A stretch of DNA of 64,000 nt from Pegoplata infirma (GCA_963921195.1 OY992537.1:148669841-148733840); one strand, 5' to 3'. Counted from the first letter of the stretch, positions 1 to 12,900 are shown. The notes: generated by a model not told the origin, from the sequence alone. Made by a program: numbers and translations.

Positions 1-1442
1 CAGTTCCCTCTCCGTTTAATTTACCAAGTGCCCGCTTAAATGTATCCACAAACCTCTCAGCTTGCCCATTTGACATCGGATAGTAAGGGCTGGAGCACAA
101 ATGTTTAATACCATTTCGATTCATGAAATCCTCAAAATAACCACTTTTGAACTGTGTTCCATTATCGGATACAAGCGTTTTTGGTAAACCAAATCGTGCG
201 AAAATTTCTTCTAAAATTTGAACTGTTTGCTGAGCTGTAATGGATTTTGTCATAACTATTTCTGGCCACTTAGATAAAGCATCGACTATTACTAAGAAAT
301 AATTTCCATCAATTGGACCAGCATAATCGATGTGCAATCGATCCCACGGTTCTGAAGGAATAGGCCACGATTTTAATGTGGTTTTGGTAGGCATTTTAGA
401 AGCGACTGCACAATTGTTACAACTTTGAACCATCATCTTTATATTTTCATCGATTTTGGGCCAATAAACGTAACTTCTCGCTATCGCTTTTGTGCGCTCT
501 ATACCTGGATGACCACGATGTATTTGCTTCAAAATTCGGTTTCGAAAAATATTGGGAATTACAACCCTTTCGCCAAACATAACAACACCGTCGACAATGG
601 ATAAATCGTTTCTTCTATTATAAAATACCTTTATTTCTTGATCGTTAATTTCAGTGGGCCAGCCGTTTTCAATATATTGTAATACTTTACGTATAACATC
701 ATCTTTTGATGATTCGTATTGTATCATTTTGTTTGTTAATGGTAAATTTTGTATATTATTTTGTAAAATAGTTTTAATTTCATTTTCGAACTTTACTGCT
801 GCTATAACATAATCTTCGGCTTCAGTGTTGTTTTTAGCGATAAGTCGCGAAAGCACATCTGCATAGCCGAAACTTGTTGTCGATATGAAACTTATGTCAA
901 ATTCGTACGCTAATAGCTTGACAGCCCAGCGCTGTAAACGATTTGCTTGATGAACTGCAATTCCTGACTTTTTACCAAAAATAGCTAACAATGGTTTATG
1001 ATCCGTATGAAGCTTAAATTTACGACCATAAATCATTTTGTGGAATTTTGTAACCGCAAAAACAAGAGCTAACCCTTCTTTTTCAATCTGGCTGTACGAC
1101 TTTTCTGCTGGCGTAAGTGATCTAGAAGCATGACATATAGCTTTTACTGAACCATCTGGAAATTCATGTAGGATACATGCACCTAGCCCATACTGAGATG
1201 CGTCAGCGGCTACAACAATACTTTTTGTTGGGTCGTAGTGTGTAAGTAATAAATTTGAAGAAAGAACTTCTTTAAGTATCAAAAAACAATTTTTATGTTG
1301 TTGTGTCCATTTCCATTTCACGTTCGCTTTTAACAAATTGTCAAGCGGCCCTCGTAGTTGACGCATGTTGTTTACAAATTTGCTGTAAAAGTTGACAGCG
1401 CCAAGAAATGATCGTAATTCTGACACATTAGTTGGTTCTGGC
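1..1442 (-). CDS. gag-pol polyprotein, C-terminal part (RNase H and integrase), partial
   Basis: Continuation of the same polyprotein beyond the hAT insertion; I found no stop from 1442 to the window edge. It opens with the RT connection region (SELRSFLGAVNFYSKF), followed by RNase H with an AADAS motif and TDHKPLL, then integrase. The integrase has an HHCC zinc-binding N-terminus (H-x2-H, later CNNC) and a DDE core: Asp in HIDYAGP, Asp in SDNGTQF and Glu in GQAERF. The C-terminus and 3' LTR are outside the window. The frame matches the upstream part once the hAT element and one copy of its 8-bp target duplication are discounted, so the insertion is the only lesion I see. As it stands the polyprotein is split and probably non-functional. 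Confidence 0.9.
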
Positions 1443-2235
1443 TAGGGTTGCCAGACGTCCCGCATTTGGCGGGATTGTCCCGCTTTTCATAACCGATTCC
1501 CGCGTCCCGCGCGGGATTCCATATTCCCGCTTTTTTTGCAATTTTTGTTAACAACAACTATTTTTTACTATAAAAGCCTAAGTTTTTAAAAGGCTTATTT
1601 GAAAGCTTTTGTTAAATTGGTTTTGCCTTGTCGCCCAAATGATGTGGATTTAGAACCTTTTTAAGAAACAAATAAAGGTCTATTCACACCTGAGGTGAAA
1701 TCTCGATCGAACAAGATTTGATCATATGATCTGCATCATTTCATACACAACCATATGATCGAAATCTTGTTCGAATGAGATTTCATCTCAGGTGTGAATT
1801 GGGTATAACAAAAAAAATTACAATCTTAGTGTTTGTTTGAAAAAAAAAATATTTTCCAAAAAATTTACGCCAAAAGTTGCACAATATAGAGTACATTCCA
1901 GGAAAAATATTTATAAAATTTCCATGGAGTAATTCTGGTCCAGCGTTGTATCTTCAAAATGGAATTGTGTGTACTAAAATTTGCTTTAGCTTAATTAGTC
2001 TCTAAAGTAGCGCGAAAAAAATTATTTTGAAAAACAAAAACATTTTTTCTATTTCAAAATGCACTAGAGGTTGGTAGTCTCTATTTAAAACAATAAAACT
2101 CGACAACATGTTGCTAATTTTTTTAGTTTTGTTCATAAAACTATTTTTGTCCCGCGAAAATTTTTAAAATCCCGCCATTTTTGTAATTTTTAGGAGTTTG
2201 TCCCGCATTTTCGAAATAAAATTCTGGCAACCCTA
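1443..2235. mobile_element. Nonautonomous hAT-like transposon (793 bp) inside gag-pol
   Basis: Perfect 13-bp terminal inverted repeats (TAGGGTTGCCAGA and its complement) are flanked by a perfect 8-bp target duplication, GTTCTGGC, at 1435-1442 and 2236-2243. The 8-bp duplication and YAGGG-type ends are hAT hallmarks. Subterminal GTCCCGC repeats lie at both ends and probably serve as transposase-binding sites. There is no transposase frame, so it must have been moved in trans. It carries a 116-bp hairpin at 1683-1798. Confidence 0.93.
1683..1798. repeat. Foldback hairpin inside the hAT-like element
   Basis: Left arm 1683-1730 and right arm 1751-1798 are near-perfect reverse complements (ends TTCACACCTGAG / CTCAGGTGTGAA) around a loop of about 20 bases. 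It looks like a small foldback MITE nested in the hAT element, but I could not define a target duplication. Confidence 0.7.
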
Positions 2236-4399
2236 GTTCTGGCATTTGTGTAATTGCAGAAACACGTTGTGTGTCAGGTTGGAGCCCATTTCTATTAATG
2301 ATGTACCCCAGGTACTTTACCTGATTTACAAAAAATTTGCATTTTGAAAATTTTACCTTAAAGCCGTAGTCTTGTATTCGACGTAAAACTTCATGTAAAT
2401 TTTTGTTGTGTTCTTCTTCGTCTTTGCCAGAAACAAAAATGTCATCAATATAGACTGCGACATCATTCATTCCAGCGAGCATTTTATCCATTGTTTGTTG
2501 AAAAATGGCTGGAAACGTTTTTACACCAAACACCATCCGATTGTAACGATATAAACCCATATGAGTGTTTATGGTAAGAAGATGTTTCGATTCATCGTCA
2601 ACCTCAATTTGTAAAAATGCATCAGATAAGTCTATATGACTAAAATATTTTGCGTTTGCAAGTTTTGAAAAAATATCCTCAGGAAGAGGCAGTGGATACT
2701 GATGAGTTTCTAGAGATTCATTCAGACCCGTTGAAAAATCAGCACATATCCTGACAGACCCATTTGGCTTCCTAATCACAACGATAGGTGCTGCCCATTC
2801 TGAGTAATTTACTGGTGAAACTACTCCCGTATCTTGTAACCTCTTTAATTCTGCTTCAACAAGATGTTGAACAGCATAAGCTACTGGACGTTTTGAGCGA
2901 AAAACTGGTTGAATGTTAGGCTTTGTTATCAAATGAGCTTTTGTTTTTGTGCATAGGCCAAATTTTTCGTCAAAAACATCTGGAAAAGATAATTTTAAAC
3001 GATTAATATTCTTATCAATTGAAATTGGAACACTTTCCATATTTTCTGCGATGATTTTGTTGCAAATGTTATTAATCGACATATTTTCCAGTTGAAGAGC
3101 TTTTATCCAATCTAAACCCATCAGATTTAAATTTTTTATTGGAGTGACGTAACATGTAGTAAATGCTTGTTTATCTTTGAATTTAACATTGCATTCAAAC
3201 TGAAGAGAAAGAGGCAACTTTCCAGTTGCGCTCCGAGCTGTGTGTTGAACTTTAACAGCATTTCCAATATTAAGCTTTTTGAATGTATTCTCTGATATAA
3301 GAGATATATCAGAAGCAGTGTCAAATTGTAAATCGAGCTTTTCACCATTAATTTCTACGCTTATATACTTTCGTTGAGCATTTATTGTGTTTACGAAAGA
3401 AATGCTTTTTGTTTCAACTTTGTTTTTATTGCTTTTGTTAAAACTTTTTGGTTTTGTTTGCTTTTTTGTTTTCTTTGCTACATTGCAATAGCCCTCCTTA
3501 TGACCAATTACACTACACTGCTCACATTTATGTTTTCGATACGAACATTCACGAGCAAAGTGTATGCCGCCACAAAACCAGCATGGATACTTGGGAACTG
3601 ATTTTGGCTTTTTGTTTGCCTGTAACTGATGTACATGAGTTTCTGGTTTAGATCCCTCGATAAGCACAGTATCAGTTTTTAAATTTATTATACGTTGACA
3701 CTCTTTTGAAAGAGAATCTAATGTTATGGAGCTGCCTTCGTTGTCAATTTTATTCAACAATTTAGTACGAATGTCAAAATCTGATGATGATTTTAGACCC
3801 ATTACGAAAATTAAGCATTTGAATTGATCTAGGGTCAATTCGCTTAATTTAAATTGTTCACATTGCTTGTTTACGATTCCCGCATAGGTAATGAAATCTG
3901 TGTGGGATTCTTTTGTCGTTTGCAAGCAGTTATATCTTATGTTGAATTGTGACGTCTGTGTACCGTAAATCTCTTTTCGTTTTTTTACAGTATCACTGAA
4001 ATTTATATCCCTTGCATGCTTTGGCAAGATGTAGTTTGTATATTTGTTGTGGACAACCGTGTTAAGTTTTCTTAACAAAAGGCGTACTTTGGCTGCATCA
4101 TCCAACTTAGATGCGTCGACTTCAAATAAATCTTCGTACCGTGCATACCACATTTCAAATGTGAGGTTATGTTCATCGAAGTTGAATTCGGTGATATTAG
4201 AACCAAGTGATTCGATAAGAAATTCTACGCTATCATGTTTGGTATCATTCTGGGATGTAGCCAAATTCTTCACCAGCTGCTGTATAGCAAGATTATGCTG
4301 TTGCTGTTCCAGCTGTATTTTAAGCATTTCCTTTAATACGTTTTCCATTTCTCTGGAGTTTTCTATTTTTTCCATAAAAAAACGTTGTTCAAGAAACAA
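2236..4399 (-). CDS. gag-pol polyprotein, N-terminal part (gag, protease, reverse transcriptase)
   Basis: About 718 codons of retrotransposon polyprotein before the hAT insertion; the reading frame runs on to 2141 only through hAT sequence. Residues 1-270 are gag-like, with a Gln-rich N-terminal helix. Two zinc knuckles lie at about 273-305: C-x2-C-x3-H-x4-C, then C-x2-C-x4-H-x4-C. An aspartic protease motif, DTAS instead of the usual DTG/DSG, is at about 360. Reverse transcriptase spans about 500-715, with LSDAF near 591, FGVKTFPAIFQ near 624 and the catalytic YIDD at 650-653. The role is to reverse-transcribe the element RNA in cytoplasmic particles. The start at 4399 is the first Met after the primer site; a second Met nine codons later is possible. 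Gag and Pol appear fused with no frameshift. Confidence 0.92.
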
Positions 4400-4466
4400 A
4401 ATGCAACTATATATAAATTATATTTAATTCTTTGTGTTTTCACAAAAGATATAATTTATTATTTCA

Positions 4467-4479
4467 ATCCTCGTCGCCA
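4467..4479 (-). other. Primer-binding site, tRNA-Ser-like
   Basis: On the minus strand this reads TGGCGACGAGGAT. It is complementary to the 3' end of a tRNA whose acceptor stem begins GACGAGG, as in eukaryotic tRNA-Ser(GCT), with TGG matching the CCA tail. It lies just inside the LTR, where first-strand synthesis would start. Confidence 0.7.
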
Positions 4480-4483
4480 CTAT

Positions 4484-4628
4484 TGTAATATGAAGAATTA
4501 AATTACACACGTTTATTAATTCAAGTGATCTTTATTACAATGATTAAAATATTCAACTTAACTAAATGAAAAAGAGAAAGAAAGATAAAGTAAAATGTCA
4601 AATATGGAAACAGGGTTGCCGTCCAACA
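4484..4628 (-). repeat. 5' LTR (145 bp) of the Ty3/Gypsy element
   Basis: On the minus strand it begins TGTTGGACGGCAACC at 4628 and ends TTACA at 4484, the TG...CA form expected of an LTR. The inner end is 4 bases from the primer-binding site. The outer end abuts satellite at AAACT (4629-4633), the likely target duplication. Without the 3' LTR the ends cannot be checked by identity. An LTR of 145 bp is short but within the range for this group. Confidence 0.65.
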
Positions 4629-7600
4629 AAACTTTATTGAAAAAGATTTAAATTCGTGCAAAGGCATTTGAAATCGAAATAATGGTAACCTTGATATAGC
4701 CATTTCAAGTTATTACAAGTAACCCGAAAATATTTTTGATATGAATGCATAAATATCTGTTAATACTAGTCCGATAGTCTTAATTTTTTGCTGTCATGAT
4801 AAAGCTAATATACTTATGCATTCTAGTTTTTATAGAGTCAAAATCGGATCATTATTTACCGAGTTATAGCAATTTAAAAATGAGGGTCTCCAAAAAACCT
4901 TAAATAATGGGTTTCTCATAAAAATGAAAAAAAAACTTTGCATAAATGCATATATCTCTGTAAGTACCAGCCCGATTGTCTCACATTTGGTTCCAGAGGA
5001 AAGATAAAGTCTTAATCTTTTATTTTTTTGTTATTTTGACAAAATCGGAGCAATAGTTGCAGAGATACAGCCGTTGAAAGTAAAAGGTCTCCAGACTACG
5101 AAAAATTACAAGTTTATCATTTTTGAAAAAATAAATTTTTTTAAAAATTTAAAATAAAGCAATCTCTTTTATTCTATTTAAACTTTATTGAAAAAGATTT
5201 AAATTCGTGCAAAGGCATTTGAAAGCGATATAATGGTAACCTTGATATAGCCATTTCAAGTTATTACAAGTAACCCGAAAATATTTTTGATATGAATGCA
5301 TAAATATCTGTTAATACTAGTCTGATAGTCTTAATTTTTTTCTGTCATGATAAAGCTAATATACTTATGCATTCTAATTTTTATAGAGTCAAAATCGGAT
5401 CATTATTTACCGAGTTATAGCAATTTAAAAATGAGGGTCTCCAAAAAACCTTAAATAATGGGTTTCTCATAAAAATGAAAAAAAAAACTTTGCATAAATG
5501 CATATATCTCTGTAAGTACCAGCCCGATTGTCTCACATTTGGTTCCAGAGGAAAGATAAAGTCTCAATCTTTTATTTTTTTGTTATTTTGACAAAATCGG
5601 AGCAATAGTTGCAGAGATACAGCCGTTGAAAGTAAACGGTCTCCAGACTACGAAAAATTACAAGTTTATCATTTTTGAAAAAATAAATTTTTTTAAAAAT
5701 TTAAAATCGAGCAATATCTTTTATTCTATTTAAACTTTATTGAAAAAGATTTAAATTCGTGCAAAGGCATTAGAAAACGATAGAATGGTAACCTTGATAT
5801 AGCCATTTCAAGTTATTACAAGTAACCCGAAAATATTTTTGATATGAATGCATAAATATCTGTTAATACTAGTCCGATAGTCTTAATTTTTTTCTGTCAT
5901 GATAAAGCTAATATTCTTATGCCTTCTAGTTTTTATAGAGTCAAAATCGGATCATTATTTACCGAGTTATAGCAATTTAAAAATGAGGGTCTCCAAAAAA
6001 CCTTAAATAATGGGTTTCTCATAAAAATGAAAAATAAACTTTGCATAAATGCATATATCTCTGTAAGTACCAGCCCGATTGTCTCACATTTGGTTCCAGA
6101 GGAAAGATAAAGTCTCAATCTTTTATTTTTTTGTTATTTTGACAAAATCGGAGCAATAGTTGCAGAGATACAGCCGTTGAAAGTAAAAGGTCTCCAGACT
6201 ACGAAAAATTACATCTTTATCATTTTTGAAAAAATAAATTTTTTTAAAAATTTAAAATCGAGCAATCTCTTTTATTCTATTTAAACTTTATTGAAAAAGA
6301 TTTAAATTCGTGCAAAGGCATTTGAAATCGAAATAATGGTAACCTTGATATAGCCATTTCTAGTTATTACAAGTAACCCGAAAATATTTTTGATATGAAT
6401 GCATAAATATCTGTCAATACTAGTCCGATAGTCTTAATTTTTTGCTGTCATGATAAAGCTAATATACTTATGCATTCTAGTTTTTATAGAGTCAAAATCG
6501 GATCATTATTTACCGAGTTATAGCAATTTAAAAATGAGGGTCTCCAAAAAACCTTAAATAATGGGTTTCTCATAAAAATGAAAAAAAACTTTGCATAAAT
6601 GCATATATCTCTGTAAGTACCAGCCCGATTGTCTCACATTTGGTTCCAGAGGAAAGATAAAGTCTTAATCTTTTATTTTTTTGTTATTTTGACAAAATCG
6701 GAGCAATAGTTGCAGAGATACAGCCGTTGAAAGTAAAAGGTCTCCAGACTACGAAAAATTACAAGTTTATCATTTTTGAAAAAATAAATTTTTTTAAAAA
6801 TTTAAAATCGAGCAATCTCTTTTATTCTATTTAAACTTTATTGAAAAAGATTTAAATTCGTGCAAAGGCATTTGAAAGCGATATAATGGTAACCTTGATA
6901 TAGCCATTTCAAGTTATTACAAGTAACCCGAAAATATTTTTGATATGAATGCATAAATATCTGTTAATACTAGTCTGATAGTCTTAATTTTTTTCTGTCA
7001 TGATAAAGCTAATATACTTATGCATTCTAATTTTTATAGAGTCAAAATCGGATCATTATTTACCGAGTTATAGCAATTTAAAAATGAGGGTCTCCAAAAA
7101 ACCTTAAATAATGGGTTTCTCATAAAAATGAAAAAAAAACTTTGCATAAATGCATATATCTCTGTAAGTACCAGCCCGATTGTCTCACATTTGGTTCCAG
7201 AGGAAAGATAAAGTCTCAATCTTTTATTTTTTTGTTATTTTGACAAAATCGGAGCAATAGTTGCAGAGATACAGCCGTTGAAAGTAAAAGGTCTCCAGAC
7301 TACGAAAAATTACAAGTTTATCATTTTTGAAAAAATAAATTTTTTTTAAAAATTTAAAATCGAGCAATCTCTTTTATTCTATTTAAACTTTATTGAAAAA
7401 GATTTAAATTCGTGCAAAGGCATTAGAAAACGATAGAATGGTAACCTTGATATAGCCATTTCAAGTTATTACAAGTAACCCGAAAATATTTTTGATATGA
7501 ATGCATAAATATCTGTTAATACTAGTCCGATAGTCTTAATTTTTTTCTGTCATGATAAAGCTAATATACTTATGCCTTCTAGTTTTTATAGAGTCAAAAT

Positions 7601-8656
7601 CGGAAATGAGGGTCTCCAAAAAACCTTAAATAATGGGTTTCTCATAAAAATGAAAAAAAAACTTTCCATAAATGCATATATCTCTGTAAGTACCAGCCCG
7701 ATTGTCTCACATTTGGTTCCAGAGGAAAGATAAAGTCTCAATCTTTTATTTTTTTGTTATTTTGACAAAATCGGAGCAATAGTTGCAGAGATACAGCCGT
7801 TGAAAGTAAAAGGTCTCCAGACTACGAAAAATTACAAGTTTATCATTTTTGAAAAAATAATTTTTTTTAAAAATTTAAAATCGAGCAATCTCTTTTATTC
7901 GAATTAAACTTTATTGAAAAAGATTTAAATTCATGCAAAGGCATTTGAAATCGATATAATGGTAACCTTGATATAGCCATTTCAAGTTATTACAAGTAAC
8001 CCGAAAATATTTTTGATATGAATGCATAAATATCTGTTAATACTAGTCCGATAGTCTTAATTTTTTTCTGTCATGATAAAGCTAATATACTTATGCATTC
8101 TAATTTTTATAGAGTCAAAATCGGATCATTATTTACCGAGTTATAGCAATTTAAAAATGAGGGTCTCCAAAAAACCTTAAATAATGGGTTTCTCATAAAA
8201 ATGAAAAAAAAAACTTTGCATAAATGCATATATCTCTGTAAGTACCAGCCCGATTGTCTCACATTTGGTTCCAGAGGAAAGATAAAGTCTCAATCTTTTA
8301 TTTTTTTGTTATTTTGACAAAATCGGAGCAATAGTTGCAGAGATACAGCCGTTGAAAGTAAAAGGTCTCCAGACTACGAAAAATTACAAGTTTTTCATTT
8401 TTGAAAAAAAAAAATTTTTTTTAAAAATTTAAAATCGAGCAATCTCTTTTATTCTATTTAAACTTAATTGAAAAAGATTTAAATTCGTGCAAAGGCATTA
8501 GAAAACGATAGAATTGTAACCTTGATATAGCCATTTCAAGTTATTACAAGTAACCCGAAAATATTTTTGATATGAATGCATAAATATCTGTTAATACTAG
8601 TCTGATAGTCTTAAATTTTTTCTGTCATGATAAAGCTAATATACTTATGCATTCTA

Positions 8657-8824
8657 CAGCTTTACCACAAGAAAATAAAATAAATTTAAAATGAGCTTTT
8701 AATTTTATTTCCATACAAATTGTTTTTGTTTTTAAAATCGACTTTCAAAAAATGTATTGAAAATTTGAAATTTAAAATAAAACTTTTGTTAAAATAGACT
8801 TTTTGTTTTCTTGTGGTAAGGGCC
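8657..8824. mobile_element. Short TIR element (168 bp MITE) in the satellite
   Basis: It interrupts the satellite word ATTCTAGTTTTTATAG. TTACCACAAGAAAA at 8662-8675 is exactly inverted at 8806-8819, and CTA is present on both sides (8654-8656, 8825-8827), suggesting a 3-bp target duplication. A 3-bp duplication would fit PIF/Harbinger-like elements, but the superfamily is uncertain. It has no coding capacity. Confidence 0.75.
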
Positions 8825-9382
8825 CTAGTTTTTATAGAGTCAAAATCGCATCATTATTTACCGAGTTATAGCAATTTAAAAATGAGGGTCTCCAAGAAAC
8901 CTTCAATAATGGGTTTCTCATAAAAATAAAAAAAAAACTTTGCATAAATGCATATATCTCTGTAAGTACCAGCCCGATTGCCTCACATTTGGTTCCAGAG
9001 GAAAGATAAAGTCTCAATCTTTTATTTTTTTGTTATTTTGACAAAATCGGAGCAATAGTTGCAGAGATACAGCCGTTGAAAGTAAAAGGTCTCCAGACTA
9101 CGAAAAATTACAAGTTTATCATTTTTGAAAAAAAAAAATTTTTTAAAAATTTAAAATCGAGCAATCTCTTTTATTCTATTTAAACTTTATTGAAAAAGAT
9201 TTAAATTCGTGCAAAGGCATTAGAAAACGATAGAATGGTAACCTTGATATAGCCATTTCAAGTTATTACAAGTAACCCGAAAATATTTTTGATATGAATG
9301 CATAAATATCTGTTAATACTAGTCTGATAGTCTTAAATTTTTTCTGTCATGATAAAGCTAATATACTTATGCATTCTAGTTT

Positions 9383-9933
9383 TTATAGAGTCAAAATCGC
9401 ATCATTATTTACCGAGTTATAGCAATTTAAAAATGAGGGTCTCCAAAAAACCTTAAATAATGGGTTTCTCATAAAAATGAAAAAAAAACTTTGCATAAAT
9501 GCATATATCTCTGTAAGTACCAGCCCGATTGTCTCACATTTGGTTCCAGAGGAAAGATAAAGTCTCAATCTTTTATTTTTTTGTTATTTTGACAAAATCG
9601 GAGCAATAGTTGCAGAGATACAGCCGTTGAAAGTAAAAGGTCTCCAGACTACGAAAAATTACAAGTTTATCATTTTTGAAAAAATAAATTTTTTTAAAAA
9701 TTTAAAATCGAGCAATCTCTTTTATTCTAATTAAACTTTATTGAAAAAGATTTAAATTCGTGCAAAGGCATTTGAAATTGATATAATGGTAACCTTGATA
9801 TAGCCATTTCAAATTATTACAAGTAACCCGAAAATATTTTTGATATGAATGCATAAATATCTGTTAATACTAGTCCGATAGTCTTAATTTTTTTCTGTCA
9901 TGATAAAGCTAATATACTTATGCATTCTAGTTT
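9383..9933. repeat. Reference satellite monomer (551 bp) with three internal subunits
   Basis: A representative copy for reading the monomer's structure. Three related segments carry matching words: subunit A (ACCGAGTTATAGC, about 9411), subunit B (GCAGAGATACAGCC, about 9612) and subunit C (ACCTTGATATAGCC, about 9792). Anchors are spaced 201, 180 and 170 bp, which sums to 551. A and B also share ATGCATA..ATCT, a CCGAT core, AAAATCGGA.CA and GGTCTCCA in the same order; C is more diverged. Within B, 9506-9537 and 9589-9620 are inverted copies matching at 22 of 32 positions. The spacing is close to a nucleosome repeat length. Confidence 0.75.
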
Positions 9934-12900
9934 TTATAGAGTCAAAATCGGATCATTATTTACCGAGTTATAGCAATTTAAAAATGAGGGTCTCCAAGAA
10001 ACCTTAAATAATGGGTTTCTCATAAAAATGAAAAAAAAACTTTGAATAAATGCATATATCTCTGTAAGTACCAGCCCGATTGCCTCACATTTGGTTCCAG
10101 AGGAAAGATAAAGTCTCAATATTTTAGTTTTTTGTTATTTTGACAAAATCGGAGCAATAGTTGCAGAGATACAGCCGTTGAAAGTAAAAGGTCTCCAGAC
10201 TACGAAAAATTACAAGTTTATCATTTTTGAAAAAATAATTTTTTTTAAAAATTTAAAATCGAGCAATCTCTTTTATTCTAATTAAACTTTATTGAAAAAG
10301 ATTTAAATTCGTGCAAAGGCATTTGAAATCGATATAATGGTAACCTTGATATAGCCATTTCAAGTTATTACAAGTAACCCGAAAATATTTTTGATATGAA
10401 TGCATAAATATCTGTTAATACTAGTCCGATAGTCTTAATTTTTTTCTGTCATGATAAAGCTAATATACTTATGCATTCTAGTTTTTATAGAGTCAAAATC
10501 GGATCACTATTTACCGAGTTATAGCAATTTAAAAATGAGGGTCTCCAAGAAACCTTAAATAATGGGTTTCTCATAAAAATAAAAAAAAAACTTTGCATAA
10601 ATGCATATATCTCTGTAAGTACCAGCCCGATTGCCTCACATTTGGTTCCAGAGGAAAGATAAAGTCTCAATCTTTTATTTTTTTGTTATTTTGACAAAAT
10701 CGGAGCAATAGTTGCAGAGATACAGCCGTTGAAAGTAAAAGGTCTCCAGACTACGAAAAATTACAAGTTTATCATTTTGAAAAAATAAATTTTTTTAAAA
10801 ATTTAAAATCGAGCAATCTCTTTTATTCTATTTAAACTTTATTGAAAAAAATTTAAATTCGTGCAAAGGCATTTGAAATCGAAATAATGGTAACCTTGAT
10901 ATAGCCATTTCAAGTTATTACAAGTAACCCGAAAATATTTTTGATATGAATGCATAAATATCTGTTAATACTAGTCCGATAGTCTTAATTTTTTTCTGTC
11001 ATGATAAAGCTAATATACTTATGCATTCTAATTTTTATAGAGTCAAAATCGGATCATTATTTACCGAGTTATAGCAATTTAAAAATGAGGGTCTCCAAAA
11101 AACCTTAAATAATGGGTTTCTCATAAAAATGAAAAAAAAAACTTTGCATAAATGCATATATCTCTGTAAGTACCAGCCCGATTGTCTCACATTTGGTTCC
11201 AGAGGAAAGATAAAGTCTCAATCTTTTATTTTTTTGTTATTTTGACAAAATCGGAGCAATAGTTGCAGAGATACAGCCGTTGAAAGTAAAAGGTCTCCAG
11301 ACTACGAAAAATTACAAGTTTATCATTTTTGACAAAATAAATTTTTTTAAAAATTTAAAATCGAGCAATCTCTTTTATTCAATTTAAACTTTATTGAAAA
11401 AGATTTGAATTCGTGCAAAGGCATTAGAAAACGATAGAATGGTAACCTTGATATAGCCATTTCAAGTTATTACAAGTAACCCGAAAATATTTTTGATATG
11501 AATGCATAAATATCTGTTAATACTAGTCCGATAGTCTTAATTTTTTTCTGTCATGATAAAGCTAATATACTTATGCCTTCTAGTTTTTATAGAGTCAAAA
11601 TCGGATCATTATTTACCGAGTTATAGCAATTTAAAAATGAGGGTCTCCAAAAAACCTTAAATAATGGGTTTCTCATAAAAATGAAAAAAAAAAACTTTGC
11701 ATAAATGCATATATCTCTGTAAGTACCAGCCCGATTGTCTCACATTTGGTTCCAGAGGAAAGATAAAGTCTCAATCTTTTATTTTTTTGTTATTTTGACA
11801 AAATCGGAGCAATAGTTGCAGAGATACAGCCGTTGAAAGTAAAAGGTCTCCAGACTACGAAAAATTACAAGTTTATCATTTTTGAAAAAATATTTTTTTT
11901 TAAAAATTTAAAATCGAGCAATCTCTTTTATTCGAATTAAACTTTATTGAAAAAGATTTAAATTCGTGCAAAGGCATTTGAAATCGATATAATGGTAACC
12001 TTGATATAGCCATTTCAAGTTATTACAAGTAACCCGAAAATATTTTTGATATGAATGCATAAATATCTGTTAATACTAGTCCGATAGTCTTAATTTTTTT
12101 CTGTCATGATAAAGCTAATATACTTATGCATTCTAATTTTTATAGAGTCAAAATCGGATCATTATTTACCGAGTTATAGCAATTTAAAAATGAGGGTCTC
12201 CAAGAAACCTTAAATAATGGGTTTCTCATAAAAATGAAAAAAAAACTTTGAATAAATGCATATATCTCTGTAAGTACCAGCCCGATTGTCTCACATTTGG
12301 TTCCAGAGGAAAGATAAAGTCTCAATATTTTATTTTTTTGTTATTTTGACAAAATCGGAGCAATAGTTGCAGAGATACAGCCGTTGAAAGTAAAAGGTCT
12401 CCAGACTACGAAAAATTACAAGTTTATCATTTTTGAAAAAATAATTTTTTTTAAAAATTTAAAATCGAGCAATCTCTTTTATTCTAATTAAACTTTATTG
12501 AAAAAGATTTAAATTCGTGCAAAGGCATTTGAAATCGATATAATGGTAACCTTGATATAGCCATTTCAAGTTATTACAAGTAACCCGAAAATATTTTTGA
12601 TATGAATGCATAAATATCTGTTAATACTAGTCCGATAGTCTTAATTTTTTTCTGTCATGATAAAGCTAATATACTTATGCATTCTAATTTTTATAGAGTC
12701 AAAATCGGATCATTATTTACCGAGTTATAGCAATTTAAAAATGAGGGTCTCCAAGAAACCTTAAATAATGGGTTTCTCATAAAAATGAAAAATAAACTTT
12801 GCATAAATGCATATATCTCTGTAAGTACCACCCCGATTGCCTCACATTTGGTTCCAGAGGAAAGATAAAGTCTCAATCTTTTATTTTTTTGTTATTTTGA

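Larger units (their letters stand above)
1..4628 (-). mobile_element. Ty3/Gypsy-type LTR retrotransposon, 5' part, running off the window
   Basis: A minus-strand LTR retrotransposon: 5' LTR (4484-4628), primer-binding site (4467-4479), then one long gag-pol frame that continues to base 1. Its 3' LTR lies outside the window. The order protease, reverse transcriptase, RNase H, integrase identifies Ty3/Gypsy. Two CCHC-type knuckles, a fused gag-pol frame and a tRNA-Ser-like primer site recall the Mag/K02A2.6-like lineage, which is an inference. At 4628/4629 the LTR ends in CA and the satellite resumes at once, so it inserted into the satellite. The coding frame is open except for a hAT insertion at 1443-2235, which points to a young element. 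Confidence 0.9.

Noticed and set aside
5933..6118. A 61-residue minus-strand frame (MRLYLSSGTKC...) recurring dozens of times, once per monomer.
   Set aside because: It follows the satellite period, is broken wherever the A/T run changes length, spans both subunits and has no start context or family resemblance. It is a by-product of repetition, not a gene.
9383..9933. CENP-B box or telomere-like motif in the satellite.
   Set aside because: No match to the CENP-B consensus and no telomeric repeat seen; a centromeric role cannot be claimed from sequence.
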